Of a stretch of DNA of 56,745 nucleotides, positions 18,204 through 27,350 are shown piece by piece (position 1 is the stretch's first letter; each line of letters opens with the position of its first letter). This DNA is from Vagococcus silagei. Lineage in GTDB: Bacteria > Bacillota > Bacilli > Lactobacillales > Vagococcaceae. The notes under the pieces are model-generated. The model had not been told where the DNA came from, did not search any database, and saw nothing but the letters and a program-made list of their open reading frames with translations. The stretch spans positions 83,755-140,499 of the forward strand of contig NZ_SDGV01000014.1 of the NCBI RefSeq assembly GCF_004795745.1. The letters are read 5' to 3'. The position numbers and the translations under genes were made by a program.

Positions 18204-18914
18204 TTATATATAGAAAATGTCTCTTCCGTCTGTTGGTTGTCCATAACTTCCTTCAGACTGGTCACGAACGATCTGCCCTTCATTTATTTCTAGAACACGA
18301 TGCCTCACTGTGTTAACAATCGTGCTATGATGGGTCGACATAATAACCGTCGTGCCTTTTTGATTTAAACGGAAAAAAATGCGCATGGTTTCAATTGCAG
18401 ATTTATCGTCTAAGTTTCCTGTTGGTTCGTCAGCTAAGATGATTTTGGGTTGATTGACTATTGCTCTGGCAATCAATACTTTTTGTCTTTGACCAATTGA
18501 TAACTCTTCTGGTTTTTTCTTTTGCACGTCGACTAAATCCACTTCGGCTAAAGCTTCTAAAGCGCGTTTTTTTGCGTATCTTCCACCAAAATCCGTTGCT
18601 CTTAAAACATATAATATATTTTCTAAGACCGTCATATTCTCGAGAAGTGCTAAATTTTGCGATACAATTCCTAACTGGCGTCTAAACATCGGCAATTGTT
18701 TTTCCGTCATTGTTGTTAAATTGGCATTCCCGATTTGAAGAGCTCCCCGTGTAAGAGGCTCTTCAAGAGTCAAGAGTTTCAAAAAAGTTGTTTTACCAGC
18801 TCCACTTTTTCCTACAAGATAAACAAACTCCCCTTGTTCAATCTCGCAGTTAACTTTTTTCAACGCCCAACGCTTCTGATTATATGTTTTGTAAACATCT
18901 GTAAACTTGATCAT
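18204..18914 (-). CDS. FtsE-like ABC ATPase in the flagellar operon
   Basis: A 236-residue ATP-binding subunit. Walker A GKSGAGKTTF (about 35-45), Q-loop LGIVSQNLAL, signature LSIGQRQKVLIARA, Walker B IILADEPTGNLD and switch histidine in MSTHHST are present, so it should bind and hydrolyse ATP. The signature has isoleucine in place of the usual glycine (LSGGQ). It is most like the FtsE/LolD group, whose members act with a membrane partner such as FtsX; no permease gene lies in this window. It sits between flgG and mcp2 in the same orientation with normal spacing, so it is probably co-expressed with motility genes. Its role is unknown. Confidence 0.85.
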   Translation of the reverse strand: MIKFTDVYKTYNQKRWALKKVNCEIEQGEFVYLVGKSGAGKTTFLKLLTLEEPLTRGALQIGNANLTTMTEKQLPMFRRQLGIVSQNLALLENMTVLENILYVLRATDFGGRYAKKRALEALAEVDLVDVQKKKPEELSIGQRQKVLIARAIVNQPKIILADEPTGNLDDKSAIETMRIFFRLNQKGTTVIMSTHHSTIVNTVRHRVLEINEGQIVRDQSEGSYGQPTDGRDIFYI

Positions 18915-18943
18915 TAGCTTTTCACCTCACCTTAAAAACCACA

Positions 18944-19693
18944 TTACTGCTGATACTCATTAATGCGTTGCATCATGTCATCAGTTGCTTGTAAAACTTT
19001 TGCATTTAATGAATACGAACGTTGTGTCACAATCATATCGGTCATTGCTCCAGCCAAATCCACGTTAGATGTTTCAAGGAAACCTTGATGAACCTTACTG
19101 TCTTGTAATTCTTGAAGCTGTAATCCAGCTGGAAGTGCAAAACGATTTTGACCTACTGGGATAAGTTCTCCCTCGCGTGCAACTGAAAAGATGGGTAGTC
19201 GTGCGACAACTTGTCCTCCCACCATCACCTCCTTTGATGAAGTGATTTTAAGTTCACCTTCAGGCCATTGACCCTTAGGTATTACTTCATTTAATTCTAA
19301 GCGCTCACCCGTTGATAATCGTAGATCTCGGTTCTCATCCATTGCGAATGCACCATCTCTTGTTAAGAGTAGTTCATTATTACGATTGCGAACGGCGAAG
19401 AAGCCCTGACCCTCAATTGCTAAGTCGTAAGGATTTTGACCTTTAACTAAACCACCTTGAGTAAAGTTAACTTGATCTTGAATAACTTTTGTACCGCGGT
19501 TAATGGCTGCATCTGCATTATTTGCTAAAGGAACCGACTCTTGTTGTAAATCATTTAATAAAAGTTCTTGAAACGAACCATCTTTTTTCTTATAACCAGT
19601 TGTATTAACGTTCGCGATATTATTAGAAATAATATCTAAGTTTTTTTGCAAACCATTCAAACCCGATTTACTAATGTGTAATGATGTATTCAC
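18944..19693 (-). CDS. flgG: Distal rod protein FlgG
   Basis: A 249-residue rod/hook-family protein. The N-terminal motif (LQKNLDIISNNIANVNTTGYKK), the central GQGFFAVRN segment, and the C-terminal STSNVDL-type motif (FLETSNVDLAGAMTDMIVTQRSYSLNAK has the same layout) are all present. The start is GTG after GGAGGG. It follows flgF by 12 bases. FlgG forms the distal rod; assignment of FlgG against FlgF in Gram-positives (FlhP and FlhO in Bacillus) rests on order and overall similarity. Confidence 0.88.
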   Translation of the reverse strand: MNTSLHISKSGLNGLQKNLDIISNNIANVNTTGYKKKDGSFQELLLNDLQQESVPLANNADAAINRGTKVIQDQVNFTQGGLVKGQNPYDLAIEGQGFFAVRNRNNELLLTRDGAFAMDENRDLRLSTGERLELNEVIPKGQWPEGELKITSSKEVMVGGQVVARLPIFSVAREGELIPVGQNRFALPAGLQLQELQDSKVHQGFLETSNVDLAGAMTDMIVTQRSYSLNAKVLQATDDMMQRINEYQQ

Positions 19694-19705
19694 TTAAAAT
19701 CCCTC

Positions 19706-20416
19706 CTACGCTTTTCCGACTTGCGTCGTTGCATATCTTAAAGTTTCATCAGAAGCATGTAATGCTTTTTGATTTGTTTCAAACTGGCGAGCTGTCTCAA
19801 TTAAATTCGTCATCTCAGCAACCATTGACACATTCGACCCTTCCAACATTTTTTCTTGAACCAAACTTTGATTATCATCTTGACCCGCATTAGATAAATA
19901 CAAAGTTTGACCAAATGAAGTCATCTCAGACTCATTTTCAAATGTTGTTAAAGCAAAATTAGGTGTCCCTCTTTGTGTTGTTAAATCAATACCTTGGCCT
20001 GCTCGATCAAGAACCAAATATCCTTCTTGAGTTGTCAGTTGATTCATTTCATTCACTGTGAAATTACCATTTTTAGTATACGCAGTTTGACCATTTGGCA
20101 ATTGGACATTAAAGTAACCTCGACCAAGCACAGCAAAGTCTGTAATTCGATCAGTTTGTTTTAAACCACCTGCTTCTTGGTTGCGATAACTTTGGTCAAT
20201 TTGATTACCAAAAATATAATCACCAAAAATATTTTGTTCATTAATTTTGGGACCATTGGTAAAGTTAAACATCTCATAACTTTGTTTAGTTTGTTGTGAC
20301 AAATATTGTGCCCGATAACCGGGTGTATTGGCATTCGACACATTACTGCTAATATTTTGTTGCTTTTTTTGTAAAATATTTAAATTACTTTGAAGCGTAT
20401 CCATACTTCTAATCAT
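19706..20416 (-). CDS. flgF: Rod protein FlgF
   Basis: A 236-residue rod-family protein, shorter and more diverged than FlgG. It shows NISSNVSNANTPGYRAQY near the start, LGRGYFNVQLPNGQTAYT in the middle, and EGSNVSMVAEMTNLIETARQFETN near the end. It probably forms the proximal or distal rod with FlgG. Its ATG overlaps the last 8 bases of fliA, so it is coupled to sigma-28 synthesis. Confidence 0.87.
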   Translation of the reverse strand: MIRSMDTLQSNLNILQKKQQNISSNVSNANTPGYRAQYLSQQTKQSYEMFNFTNGPKINEQNIFGDYIFGNQIDQSYRNQEAGGLKQTDRITDFAVLGRGYFNVQLPNGQTAYTKNGNFTVNEMNQLTTQEGYLVLDRAGQGIDLTTQRGTPNFALTTFENESEMTSFGQTLYLSNAGQDDNQSLVQEKMLEGSNVSMVAEMTNLIETARQFETNQKALHASDETLRYATTQVGKA

Positions 20417-21122
20417 CCGCTTTATCCTCCATTAAACTTTTTAGCTTTAAAATGATTTTTCCATGTAACTGAGACACTCTTGGTACTGACACCTCAATGA
20501 CTTCAGCAATTTCTTTAAGCGTTAATTCCTCAACATAATACAAATTTAGAATGAGTTGATCACGCTCTTTTAATTGACTGATTGCTTCTGTTAAAGATAA
20601 TTTTTGTTCATCTTGAACTAGTAAGTCATCTGCAGGAACAGCTTCTTCATCTGCAATTAATTCTTGAACAGTCATCTCTTCATCAGAGGAGGAGAATAAT
20701 GTATCCTCTAATGAAACATTTGCTAAGTAGTGAAGTGTTTCATGTATGTTTCGCAATTCTTTCTCAGAAATCCCCATCTTTTTGCAAATCTCACGTTCGG
20801 ATACTTCTTGTTTCTTTTCTGTTTCCAAGACCTCTTTTGCTCGATAATAAGCATTTAATTGATCCATACGATTTCTGGAAACACGTGAAGTCTTACGAAC
20901 CTCATCAATGACTGTTCCGCGAATTCGAATATAAGCGTATGTCTCAAAAGAAGCTTTTTTTGTCGCATCATATTTTTTTAGTGCATCCATCAAACCTATC
21001 ACACCAATGTTTATTAAATCATCTAGTTCATAGTCATTACTTTTAATATCGATACGTTGGACTACTCGTTTAACGAGCGGCAAATATCGTAATACTTCAT
21101 CTTCAAGATTTGGTTCGTACAT
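20409..21122 (-). CDS. fliA: Flagellar sigma factor sigma-28 (FliA/SigD)
   Basis: A 237-residue sigma factor of the FliA group. Region 2 (LVKRVVQRID, DDLINIGVIGLMDALKKYD, FETYAYIRIRGTVIDEVRK), region 3 and region 4 (LILNLYYVEELTLKEIAEVIEV, SVPRVSQLHGKI) are in order. It directs RNA polymerase to late flagellar promoters; matching sites are present before both flagellins, flgM and motA in this window. Being inside the early operon explains why late genes follow basal-body gene expression. FlgM (4907-5188) is its likely inhibitor. Confidence 0.96.
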   Translation of the reverse strand: MYEPNLEDEVLRYLPLVKRVVQRIDIKSNDYELDDLINIGVIGLMDALKKYDATKKASFETYAYIRIRGTVIDEVRKTSRVSRNRMDQLNAYYRAKEVLETEKKQEVSEREICKKMGISEKELRNIHETLHYLANVSLEDTLFSSSDEEMTVQELIADEEAVPADDLLVQDEQKLSLTEAISQLKERDQLILNLYYVEELTLKEIAEVIEVSVPRVSQLHGKIILKLKSLMEDKADD

Positions 21123-21147
21123 GATTCCACCTCACTAACTATTATTC

Positions 21148-23238
21148 TTACTCTGCGTGATCAACCGTAATCATGCCACATGTTTCAATTGACACTTCAT
21201 TCGGCACTTCATTAAGTGACAAGACAGATATTTCTGGAAAGTTATACGAAATCAGTTTCTTGAAAACTAATCGTGTATTTGGTGAAGCTAAGACGACATG
21301 ATTTAATCCTTGTGCAACAAGTTGTTGATGGATTGTATTCAAGTTATCAAAAATGGCCGTAATGATTTCTGGTTTCAAGACCGGAATCGACCCAGTTGAG
21401 GTTTTCTGAATGTTCTTAGTTAACATATCTTCAACAGTCGGTGATAATGTAATGACGTATAGTGAATCATCATTCGTTAAATATTGTTTGACGATTGTTC
21501 GTTTTAAACTTTGACGAACGTGTTCCGTTAATAATTCAGCATCTTTAGTCATCGTTCCAAAATCGGCTAATGTCTCTAGAATTGTGACCAAGTCATTAAT
21601 AGGAATCTGTTCTTTTAATAAATTTTGTAAGACCTTTTGAACTTCACCCAGTCTTAAAATATCTGGAATCAATTCATCAATGACCACATTGTAACGATCC
21701 TTAATTCCTTCAAGTAGGGTCTTAACTTCTTGTCGTCCCAACAACTCTGAGGTATTTTGATAAATGACTTCTTTCAAATGCGTTGCGATTACAGTAACCG
21801 GTTCGACAATCGTCATCCCATTTAAATCGGCAAACTCTTTTGTGCCTTCATCCACCCACAAAGCATCCAATCCAAAAGCTGGTTCCTTTGTTGGAATGCC
21901 ATCTAGTGTTACCTGATCGGTATCTGGATTAACAACAAGATATTTAGTCGGATAAATGTCACCACGCGCGACCTCATTACCTTTAATCTTGATACAATAA
22001 TCATTTGGTGCGAGTTGCAAATTATCTCTAATACGGATTGGACTCAATAATACCCCGAGTTCATGGGCACATTGTTTACGAATATTTACAATTTGGCGCA
22101 TCAAGCTGTTATCCATTGTTTCATCCGTTAAAGAAATTAAAGCATAGCCAATTTCGATTGAGATTGGTTCTACTTGGAATGATGCAACACTTTCGTCCTC
22201 TTCCATTTCTTGTTCTTTTCGAATTAAAGCTTGTTCTTGTTTTGCTTTCTTGGCAGCTGCTATTTCTGATTTTTCTTTACCTTTCAAGAAATAACCAATT
22301 GCGGCAAAACAAGCTGCAACAATGAGAAATGGAATCGTTGGAAAACCTGGTACAAGTGCTAATGTGATTAAGACAATTGTGACAATCCACATGATTAATG
22401 GATTCTTGAATAAGTCCCCACTGATTGAGCCACCAAATGTTAAATTATCATTCGAACGCGTCACGATAATCCCTGAAGAAACCGAGATTAATAGTGACGG
22501 AATCTGACTAACTAAACCATCTCCAATTGAAAGTTTCCCAAAAGTACTCAAGGCCTCTGTAATTTCCATGCCCTGACCAATTGAGAAAATCAAAATTCCA
22601 CCAATTAAGTTGATTAAAGTAATAATGATACCTGCAATAGCATCTCCTTTAACAAACTTACTAGCACCATCCATGGCACCGAAGAAACTGGCTTCTCGTT
22701 GTAAATCACTTCGTCGTTGTTTGGCTTCCTCTTCACTGATAATGCCAGCATTTAAATCAGCATCAATTGCCATTTGTTTACCTGGCATTGCATCTAAAGT
22801 AAAACGAGCCGACACTTCTGAAACTCGACTGGCACCATTAGTTACAACGATAATTTGGATAATTGTAATAATGACAAAAATGACTGCCCCTACAATATAA
22901 TTATTACCTGCTACAACATTGGCAAAAGCATCAATAACATGTCCTGCATTTCCCTGCGTCAACACTAATCGTGTCGAAGAAATGTTTAAGCCTAATCGAA
23001 ACATTGTCGTGATTAATAACAGGGTTGGAAATGTTGAAAATTCCAATACACTCTTCGTAAAGAGTGTCATTAACAGTACATTTATCCCGATTGTTATGTT
23101 GATAATAATTAAGAAATCCAGTAAAAAACTTGGAAGTGGAATCATTATTAACCCTATTACCGCAACAACTACGAATGACACAATTACGTCTGCATAATTG
23201 ATATGGCTGAGACGTTTTTTTATTGAATATTCCTTCAA
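21148..23238 (-). CDS. flhA: Flagellar export gate protein FlhA
   Basis: A large export-gate subunit of 696 residues. About eight membrane helices fill residues 15-320, with the FHIPEP-type signature region PGKQMAIDADLNAGIISEEE between them. A cytoplasmic domain at about 350-690 forms the docking platform for export chaperones. I place the start at TTG 23238, 8 bases after AAGGAAGGG; the ATG eight codons upstream has no ribosome site. It follows flhB and precedes fliA. In Bacillus the next genes would be flhF and flhG; neither is here. Confidence 0.95.
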   Translation of the reverse strand: MKEYSIKKRLSHINYADVIVSFVVVAVIGLIMIPLPSFLLDFLIIINITIGINVLLMTLFTKSVLEFSTFPTLLLITTMFRLGLNISSTRLVLTQGNAGHVIDAFANVVAGNNYIVGAVIFVIITIIQIIVVTNGASRVSEVSARFTLDAMPGKQMAIDADLNAGIISEEEAKQRRSDLQREASFFGAMDGASKFVKGDAIAGIIITLINLIGGILIFSIGQGMEITEALSTFGKLSIGDGLVSQIPSLLISVSSGIIVTRSNDNLTFGGSISGDLFKNPLIMWIVTIVLITLALVPGFPTIPFLIVAACFAAIGYFLKGKEKSEIAAAKKAKQEQALIRKEQEMEEDESVASFQVEPISIEIGYALISLTDETMDNSLMRQIVNIRKQCAHELGVLLSPIRIRDNLQLAPNDYCIKIKGNEVARGDIYPTKYLVVNPDTDQVTLDGIPTKEPAFGLDALWVDEGTKEFADLNGMTIVEPVTVIATHLKEVIYQNTSELLGRQEVKTLLEGIKDRYNVVIDELIPDILRLGEVQKVLQNLLKEQIPINDLVTILETLADFGTMTKDAELLTEHVRQSLKRTIVKQYLTNDDSLYVITLSPTVEDMLTKNIQKTSTGSIPVLKPEIITAIFDNLNTIHQQLVAQGLNHVVLASPNTRLVFKKLISYNFPEISVLSLNEVPNEVSIETCGMITVDHAE

Positions 23239-23276
23239 AAATTTTCCCTTCCTTATCTCCATTTTTACTTAGATTG

Positions 23277-24344
23277 TTAAATCTTTCCTTTGTTTGATTC
23301 TTCCATTTGATAGACGAGTGCTAAAACTTCTGCAATTGTTTCGTACATCTCAAGTGGAATTGGTAAGCCAATTTCACCAATTTTATAGAGCGCTCTGGCG
23401 ACTGGTTTATTCTCAATAATTGGTATCTCATGAAGCTTAGCCTCTTCTTTGATTTTTTGAGCAATAAAATCAGCACCCTTAGCTAATATGATTGGTGCTT
23501 GTTCTTGATCTCTTTCGTATTTAATCGCGATTGCCAAGTGTGTCGGGTTGGTAATAACGACTGTTGCATCTTTCACGTTATTCATCATCCCACTTGTCAA
23601 CTGCTGATACATCGCTCGTCTTTGTGACTTAACTTGAGGATCGCCCTCTTGCTCTTTATATTCATCTTTAAGTTCTTGTTTTGACATTCTTAATTTCTTT
23701 TTATACTTATACTTTTGATAAAAGAAATCAGCAAAACCTAAGACAAGTAGGACAAATGTTAATTTAAAACCAATACTTGAGAGTAAATCCAAAAAGAAAT
23801 TAAAACTTACTTGAAGCGGGACACTAAAAAGATTTAATAATTCTGGTAGTACTTTTTTTACTTCTTGAATTGTAATGTAAAAAATCAAAGCTAATTTAAC
23901 TAGATTTTTTATTAAAGAAAATATCGCTTGCGAACTAAAGATATTTTTAAAACCACTTATCGGGTTTAGTTTTTTTAAATCAAATTTGATTGCCTCTGGT
24001 GTAAATAGAAAGCCAACTTGAGAAAAAACTGCTAACCCTGAGGCTAAAAAGCCAAGTATTAGAAATGGACCGATAATCACAATAAAATTCAGCATCATCT
24101 TCATAACGATAGGACTGACATTATTTTCAAAACCGGTTACCCCTAAATTTTCACTAAATGATTTTTTTAATAAGTTCATGATTTGATTGGTGACTAAGCG
24201 CCACAGAGGCAAAAAAGCAAATGTAATAATTGCAAAACTAGCAGCAGAAATTAACTCCTGGCTCTTCGCAATGTCCCCTTTTTTCCTGGAATCACTCAGC
24301 CGCTTTGGGGTGGGTTTTTCTGTTTTTCCATCTTTATCAGACAA
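23277..24344 (-). CDS. flhB: Flagellar export switch protein FlhB
   Basis: A 355-residue protein with a basic N-terminus (EKPTPKRLSDSRKKGD), four membrane helices at about 30-210 and a cytoplasmic domain with the self-cleavage site NPTH (VVITNPTHLAIAIKYE, about residue 267). Cleavage there switches export from rod/hook to filament substrates, together with FliK. Start is TTG after GAGGTGAGG, 15 bases after fliR. Confidence 0.96.
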   Translation of the reverse strand: MSDKDGKTEKPTPKRLSDSRKKGDIAKSQELISAASFAIITFAFLPLWRLVTNQIMNLLKKSFSENLGVTGFENNVSPIVMKMMLNFIVIIGPFLILGFLASGLAVFSQVGFLFTPEAIKFDLKKLNPISGFKNIFSSQAIFSLIKNLVKLALIFYITIQEVKKVLPELLNLFSVPLQVSFNFFLDLLSSIGFKLTFVLLVLGFADFFYQKYKYKKKLRMSKQELKDEYKEQEGDPQVKSQRRAMYQQLTSGMMNNVKDATVVITNPTHLAIAIKYERDQEQAPIILAKGADFIAQKIKEEAKLHEIPIIENKPVARALYKIGEIGLPIPLEMYETIAEVLALVYQMEESNKGKI

Positions 24345-24359
24345 CGATCCTCACCTCTT

Positions 24360-25118
24360 TTAACTCATTGACGTAATAAATTCTGCTAGATAACGAACTA
24401 TTATAGGAAATATCTTTTGAATTTCACGAACTAAATTAGGAATCAAAAACAACATAAAAGCAAATGTGGTTAAGATTTTTAAAGGCAAACCTAACATTAA
24501 GACGTTTATTTGAGAGACACTTCTTGAAATGATTCCTAAAATGACATCAACCGTTAAAGCTACTATCATTAGTGGCAACGCCAATATTAACGCGAGCTTC
24601 ATCGATTCACCAAACAATTTAATGATGCCTTCAATTGTTGAGTTGGAAAGTTGGGCTTGACCGATTGGAATCGCGATGAACGAATCCAATAATTGACCGA
24701 TAATTAAATGATGAAAATCTAAGGCGAAAAATAACGCTAAACTGATCCAATGAAATAATCGTCCATAATTAGAAGCTTGTATGCCCAATGCTGGATCAAA
24801 AACAGTTCCCATTGAAAAACCAACTTGAAAATCGACAAATTGTCCCGCCATTTCGATAGATAGAAAAAGCATTTGAACGATAAACCCCATTGCAAGTCCC
24901 AATAATACTTCACGCATTAAACCAAAATATATTAGTAGTGAAGAATCTGGTAAAGGAACCCCTTGAGTCATCACTTCTAAAGAAACGATTGTTAATCCAA
25001 CCGACACAACGACTTTACTTATCACTGGTGAATGCTTATACGATAGTCCCGGAACCAAAGTGATAAACGCCGTTATTCTAGAAAATATTAATAAAAAATT
25101 GAAAAGTGTTTCGCTCAT
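24360..25118 (-). CDS. fliR: Flagellar export gate protein FliR
   Basis: A 252-residue, strongly hydrophobic gate protein with about six membrane helices. The segment FGLMREVLLGLAMGFIVQML and the QISLSMG-like FQVGFSMGTVFDP are family features. It is encoded in the usual fliP-fliQ-fliR-flhB order, 12 bases after fliQ, and would form the export channel with FliP and FliQ. Confidence 0.95.
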   Translation of the reverse strand: MSETLFNFLLIFSRITAFITLVPGLSYKHSPVISKVVVSVGLTIVSLEVMTQGVPLPDSSLLIYFGLMREVLLGLAMGFIVQMLFLSIEMAGQFVDFQVGFSMGTVFDPALGIQASNYGRLFHWISLALFFALDFHHLIIGQLLDSFIAIPIGQAQLSNSTIEGIIKLFGESMKLALILALPLMIVALTVDVILGIISRSVSQINVLMLGLPLKILTTFAFMLFLIPNLVREIQKIFPIIVRYLAEFITSMS

Positions 25119-25130
25119 AATTTCCCTCTT

Positions 25131-25394
25131 TTATAATGTTGAAATTATTTTGAAAAGAGATTTGGTAAACTCTAACAAGGTATTCAACATAAAATTTCCT
25201 AAGATCATCAATGAAAGGAAAACTGCAAGTAATTTAGGAACAAAACTCAACGTTTGCTCTTGAAGCTGTGTTGTAGCTTGGATAATTGAAATCAATAAGC
25301 CCACAACCATTGCAATAATTAGAATCGGACCTGACACGAGCATTATCTTTATGTATGCATCTCGCATTACATCTAAAACCATTTGAACTGTCAT
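25131..25394 (-). CDS. fliQ: Flagellar export gate protein FliQ
   Basis: An 87-residue protein with two membrane helices (GPILIIAMVVGLLISIIQA and LLAVFLSLMILGNFML), joined by the conserved QATTQLQEQTLSFVPK. Size and pattern are standard for FliQ. It lies 11 bases after fliP and before fliR, with an ATG behind a GGGGG site. Confidence 0.95.
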   Translation of the reverse strand: MTVQMVLDVMRDAYIKIMLVSGPILIIAMVVGLLISIIQATTQLQEQTLSFVPKLLAVFLSLMILGNFMLNTLLEFTKSLFKIISTL

Positions 25395-25405
25395 AATTTC
25401 CCCCT

Positions 25406-26161
25406 CTAATTAAAACCTCGAATTAAACTTTCAACGACCAAATACCAGCCATCGACTAATACAAATAATAATAATTTAAACGGCAACGATATCATGACCG
25501 GCGAGAGCATAAACATCCCCATCGACATCAAAATACTTGAAACGGCCATATCAATCACTAAAAATGGTAAAAAGATTAAAAAACCAATACTGAATGCTGT
25601 TCTTAATTCACTAATTAAAAAGGCTGGCGTTACTACCACCATTGATAAGGATTCAGGATTTTTGGGTTTCTTAGCTTTTGAATGTTTTAAAAATAGTTCA
25701 ATATCTTTTTCCCGTGTTTCTTTTAACATAAAGCGTTTGATTGGCTTTTCAGCCTTTTGGATTGCTTCAGTTTGGGTAATCTCGTTTTTTATTAATGGTT
25801 GAATAGCCTCTTTATTCACATCTTGATAAACAGGTGTCATAATAAAAAAGGTCAAAAACAAAGCAATTCCCACTAATACTTGATTTGGCGGTGTTTGTTG
25901 TGTACCTAGAGACGTTCTAACAAAAGAAAGCACCATAATAATTCTGGTAAATGAAGTTGTCAGAATTAAAAGAGTCGGTATTAAAGTGAGTAATGTCATC
26001 AATACGAAAATATTAATCACATTTGAAGAACCGCTTGTTTGACCCATTAATTTTTCAATGGTGGTTGTAATATCATCTAAACCTACTGCTTCAACTTTCT
26101 CAGTAAATATAAAAAGAGATGAGGCAATCAACAAACAAACAACTGAAATTTTTCTTTTCAA
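25406..26161 (-). CDS. fliP: Flagellar export gate protein FliP
   Basis: A 251-residue gate protein. A cleavable signal peptide (KRKISVVCLLIASSLFIF, ending near VEA) is followed by the FliP core: SFTRIIMVLSFVRTSLGTQQTPPNQVLVG and the C-terminal membrane helices FLIFLPFLVIDMAVSSILMSMGM, each part of the usual pattern. The start is TTG 26161, which overlaps the fliO stop as TTGA and has AAAGAGGAA upstream; a longer frame adding 12 residues is less likely. Confidence 0.94.
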   Translation of the reverse strand: MKRKISVVCLLIASSLFIFTEKVEAVGLDDITTTIEKLMGQTSGSSNVINIFVLMTLLTLIPTLLILTTSFTRIIMVLSFVRTSLGTQQTPPNQVLVGIALFLTFFIMTPVYQDVNKEAIQPLIKNEITQTEAIQKAEKPIKRFMLKETREKDIELFLKHSKAKKPKNPESLSMVVVTPAFLISELRTAFSIGFLIFLPFLVIDMAVSSILMSMGMFMLSPVMISLPFKLLLFVLVDGWYLVVESLIRGFN

Positions 26162-26535
26162 CTTTTTTTCCTCTTTTCTAATTTGCCAGTAACCCATGAA
26201 GAAAAACGTAAAACAACTTCTTGATACTTTGTTTGTTGTGCTACTTGTTTCACCTCAGCCTTTAATTTTTTTCGGCTAATCTCTTCGACTTCTTCGCTTG
26301 TCAGTTCTCGAATTATATCTGAACTACTTTGACCAACTGTCATAAAGTAGTATGTACCGCACATTCTGACGATACATAAACTACTTTCTTTGCTGACAGC
26401 AAGTCTTTCAATAATTTCTAAATTTTGGGTATTCTGATTGACATACCGATTTAGAAAACGAATCGCATAATTTGCCAGTAACAGGACAACAATAAGAAAG
26501 AAAATCCCCTTAATTAACATAAACATTTGATCCAT
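26158..26535 (-). CDS. fliO: Flagellar biosynthesis protein FliO
   Basis: A 125-residue single-pass protein. One membrane helix (about residues 6-22, IKGIFFLIVVLLLANYAI) is followed by a small soluble domain with LEIIERLAVSKESSLCIVRMCGTYY, typical of FliO, and a basic tail. FliO helps FliP assemble; the overlap with fliP fits that. Family conservation is low, and order in the operon supports the call. Confidence 0.87.
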   Translation of the reverse strand: MDQMFMLIKGIFFLIVVLLLANYAIRFLNRYVNQNTQNLEIIERLAVSKESSLCIVRMCGTYYFMTVGQSSSDIIRELTSEEVEEISRKKLKAEVKQVAQQTKYQEVVLRFSSWVTGKLEKRKKS

Positions 26536-26563
26536 TTTTTCCCCCTGATGTTTGACTGACTAA

Positions 26564-27094
26564 CTACTGAATAACTAAATTGGTAATAAAGACTTCTTTC
26601 ACTAATGAAGAGTTATTTGCTTTATTAATCGCTTCTTTCAACTCAACTTTTAATGATTCAACACCTTTACTATCGTTTAGAATACTCTCAGCTTGCGTTT
26701 TTCTTAATGTATTAACGATACTATCACGAATGACATCTTTATTTTTCTCAACTTCTTTTTCACCAACTTTAGCTGGTACAAGTAATGAAATTGAGATTTT
26801 AATGTACTCGTCCTCACCAGTTTTACTTGGTGCTAAATTCACCAAAAATTCATCAAGTGCAATTGAATCTTGCTCATTGCTGATTTTTCCAGAAATATGG
26901 TCAACTTCTTCTGTTTTTGCTTTTTTATTTGAAAATAAATTACCGATAAACGTGCCTGCTGTTCCGCCAATAACCCCAACAACTAATACGACAACCAGTA
27001 ATAGAATCATTTTTGAGTGACCTTTTTTCTCGATTGGTACTTCGGTTTCTTCAACTTCTTGAAGTTCTTTTTCTACATCCTGATTTTTTTCCAT
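26564..27094 (-). CDS. fliL: Flagellar basal body protein FliL
   Basis: A 176-residue stator-associated protein with a charged cytosolic N-terminus (about 1-28), one membrane helix (MILLLVVVLVVGVIGGTAG) and an extracellular domain with DEFLVNLAP and the end EVFITNLVIQ. Start ATG 27094 is 8 bases after GGAG; an earlier in-frame ATG would add 11 residues without support. It follows flbD and precedes fliO. Confidence 0.92.
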   Translation of the reverse strand: MEKNQDVEKELQEVEETEVPIEKKGHSKMILLLVVVLVVGVIGGTAGTFIGNLFSNKKAKTEEVDHISGKISNEQDSIALDEFLVNLAPSKTGEDEYIKISISLLVPAKVGEKEVEKNKDVIRDSIVNTLRKTQAESILNDSKGVESLKVELKEAINKANNSSLVKEVFITNLVIQ

Positions 27095-27132
27095 TTCATT
27101 CACTCCGTCTTTCATTAAATAATCCAAACTAC

Positions 27133-27324
27133 TTAAAGTCCTATAAGACCAATACTTTGGTGATATTCTTTAAAAAGATCCACTATTTCTTCCGGTGATT
27201 CTTTTACAATTATTGTTTTTCCATCAACTAACGTTATGATTGAATCTGGTGATGCTTCTAAGGTTCTAACTACACTTGTATTCAAATATATTTTTATGCC
27301 GTTAAGCAACGTTAGTTTTATCAT
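27133..27324 (-). CDS. flbD: FlbD family protein
   Basis: A 63-residue protein of the FlbD (SwrD) type: MIKLTLLNGIKIYLN, then LEASPDSIITLVDGKTIIV and EEIVDLFKEYH. In Bacillus SwrD raises motor torque and swarming, presumably through the stator. It lies between flgE and fliL, the usual position. Confidence 0.92.
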   Translation of the reverse strand: MIKLTLLNGIKIYLNTSVVRTLEASPDSIITLVDGKTIIVKESPEEIVDLFKEYHQSIGLIGL

Positions 27325-27350
27325 GAAAATTCCTCAATTCGTTTCATTTA

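Noticed and set aside
18188-18214. A sigma-28 promoter before mcp2
   Set aside because: TTCGATAT is present, but the -35 position reads TCTA on that strand; the gene is probably read from upstream.
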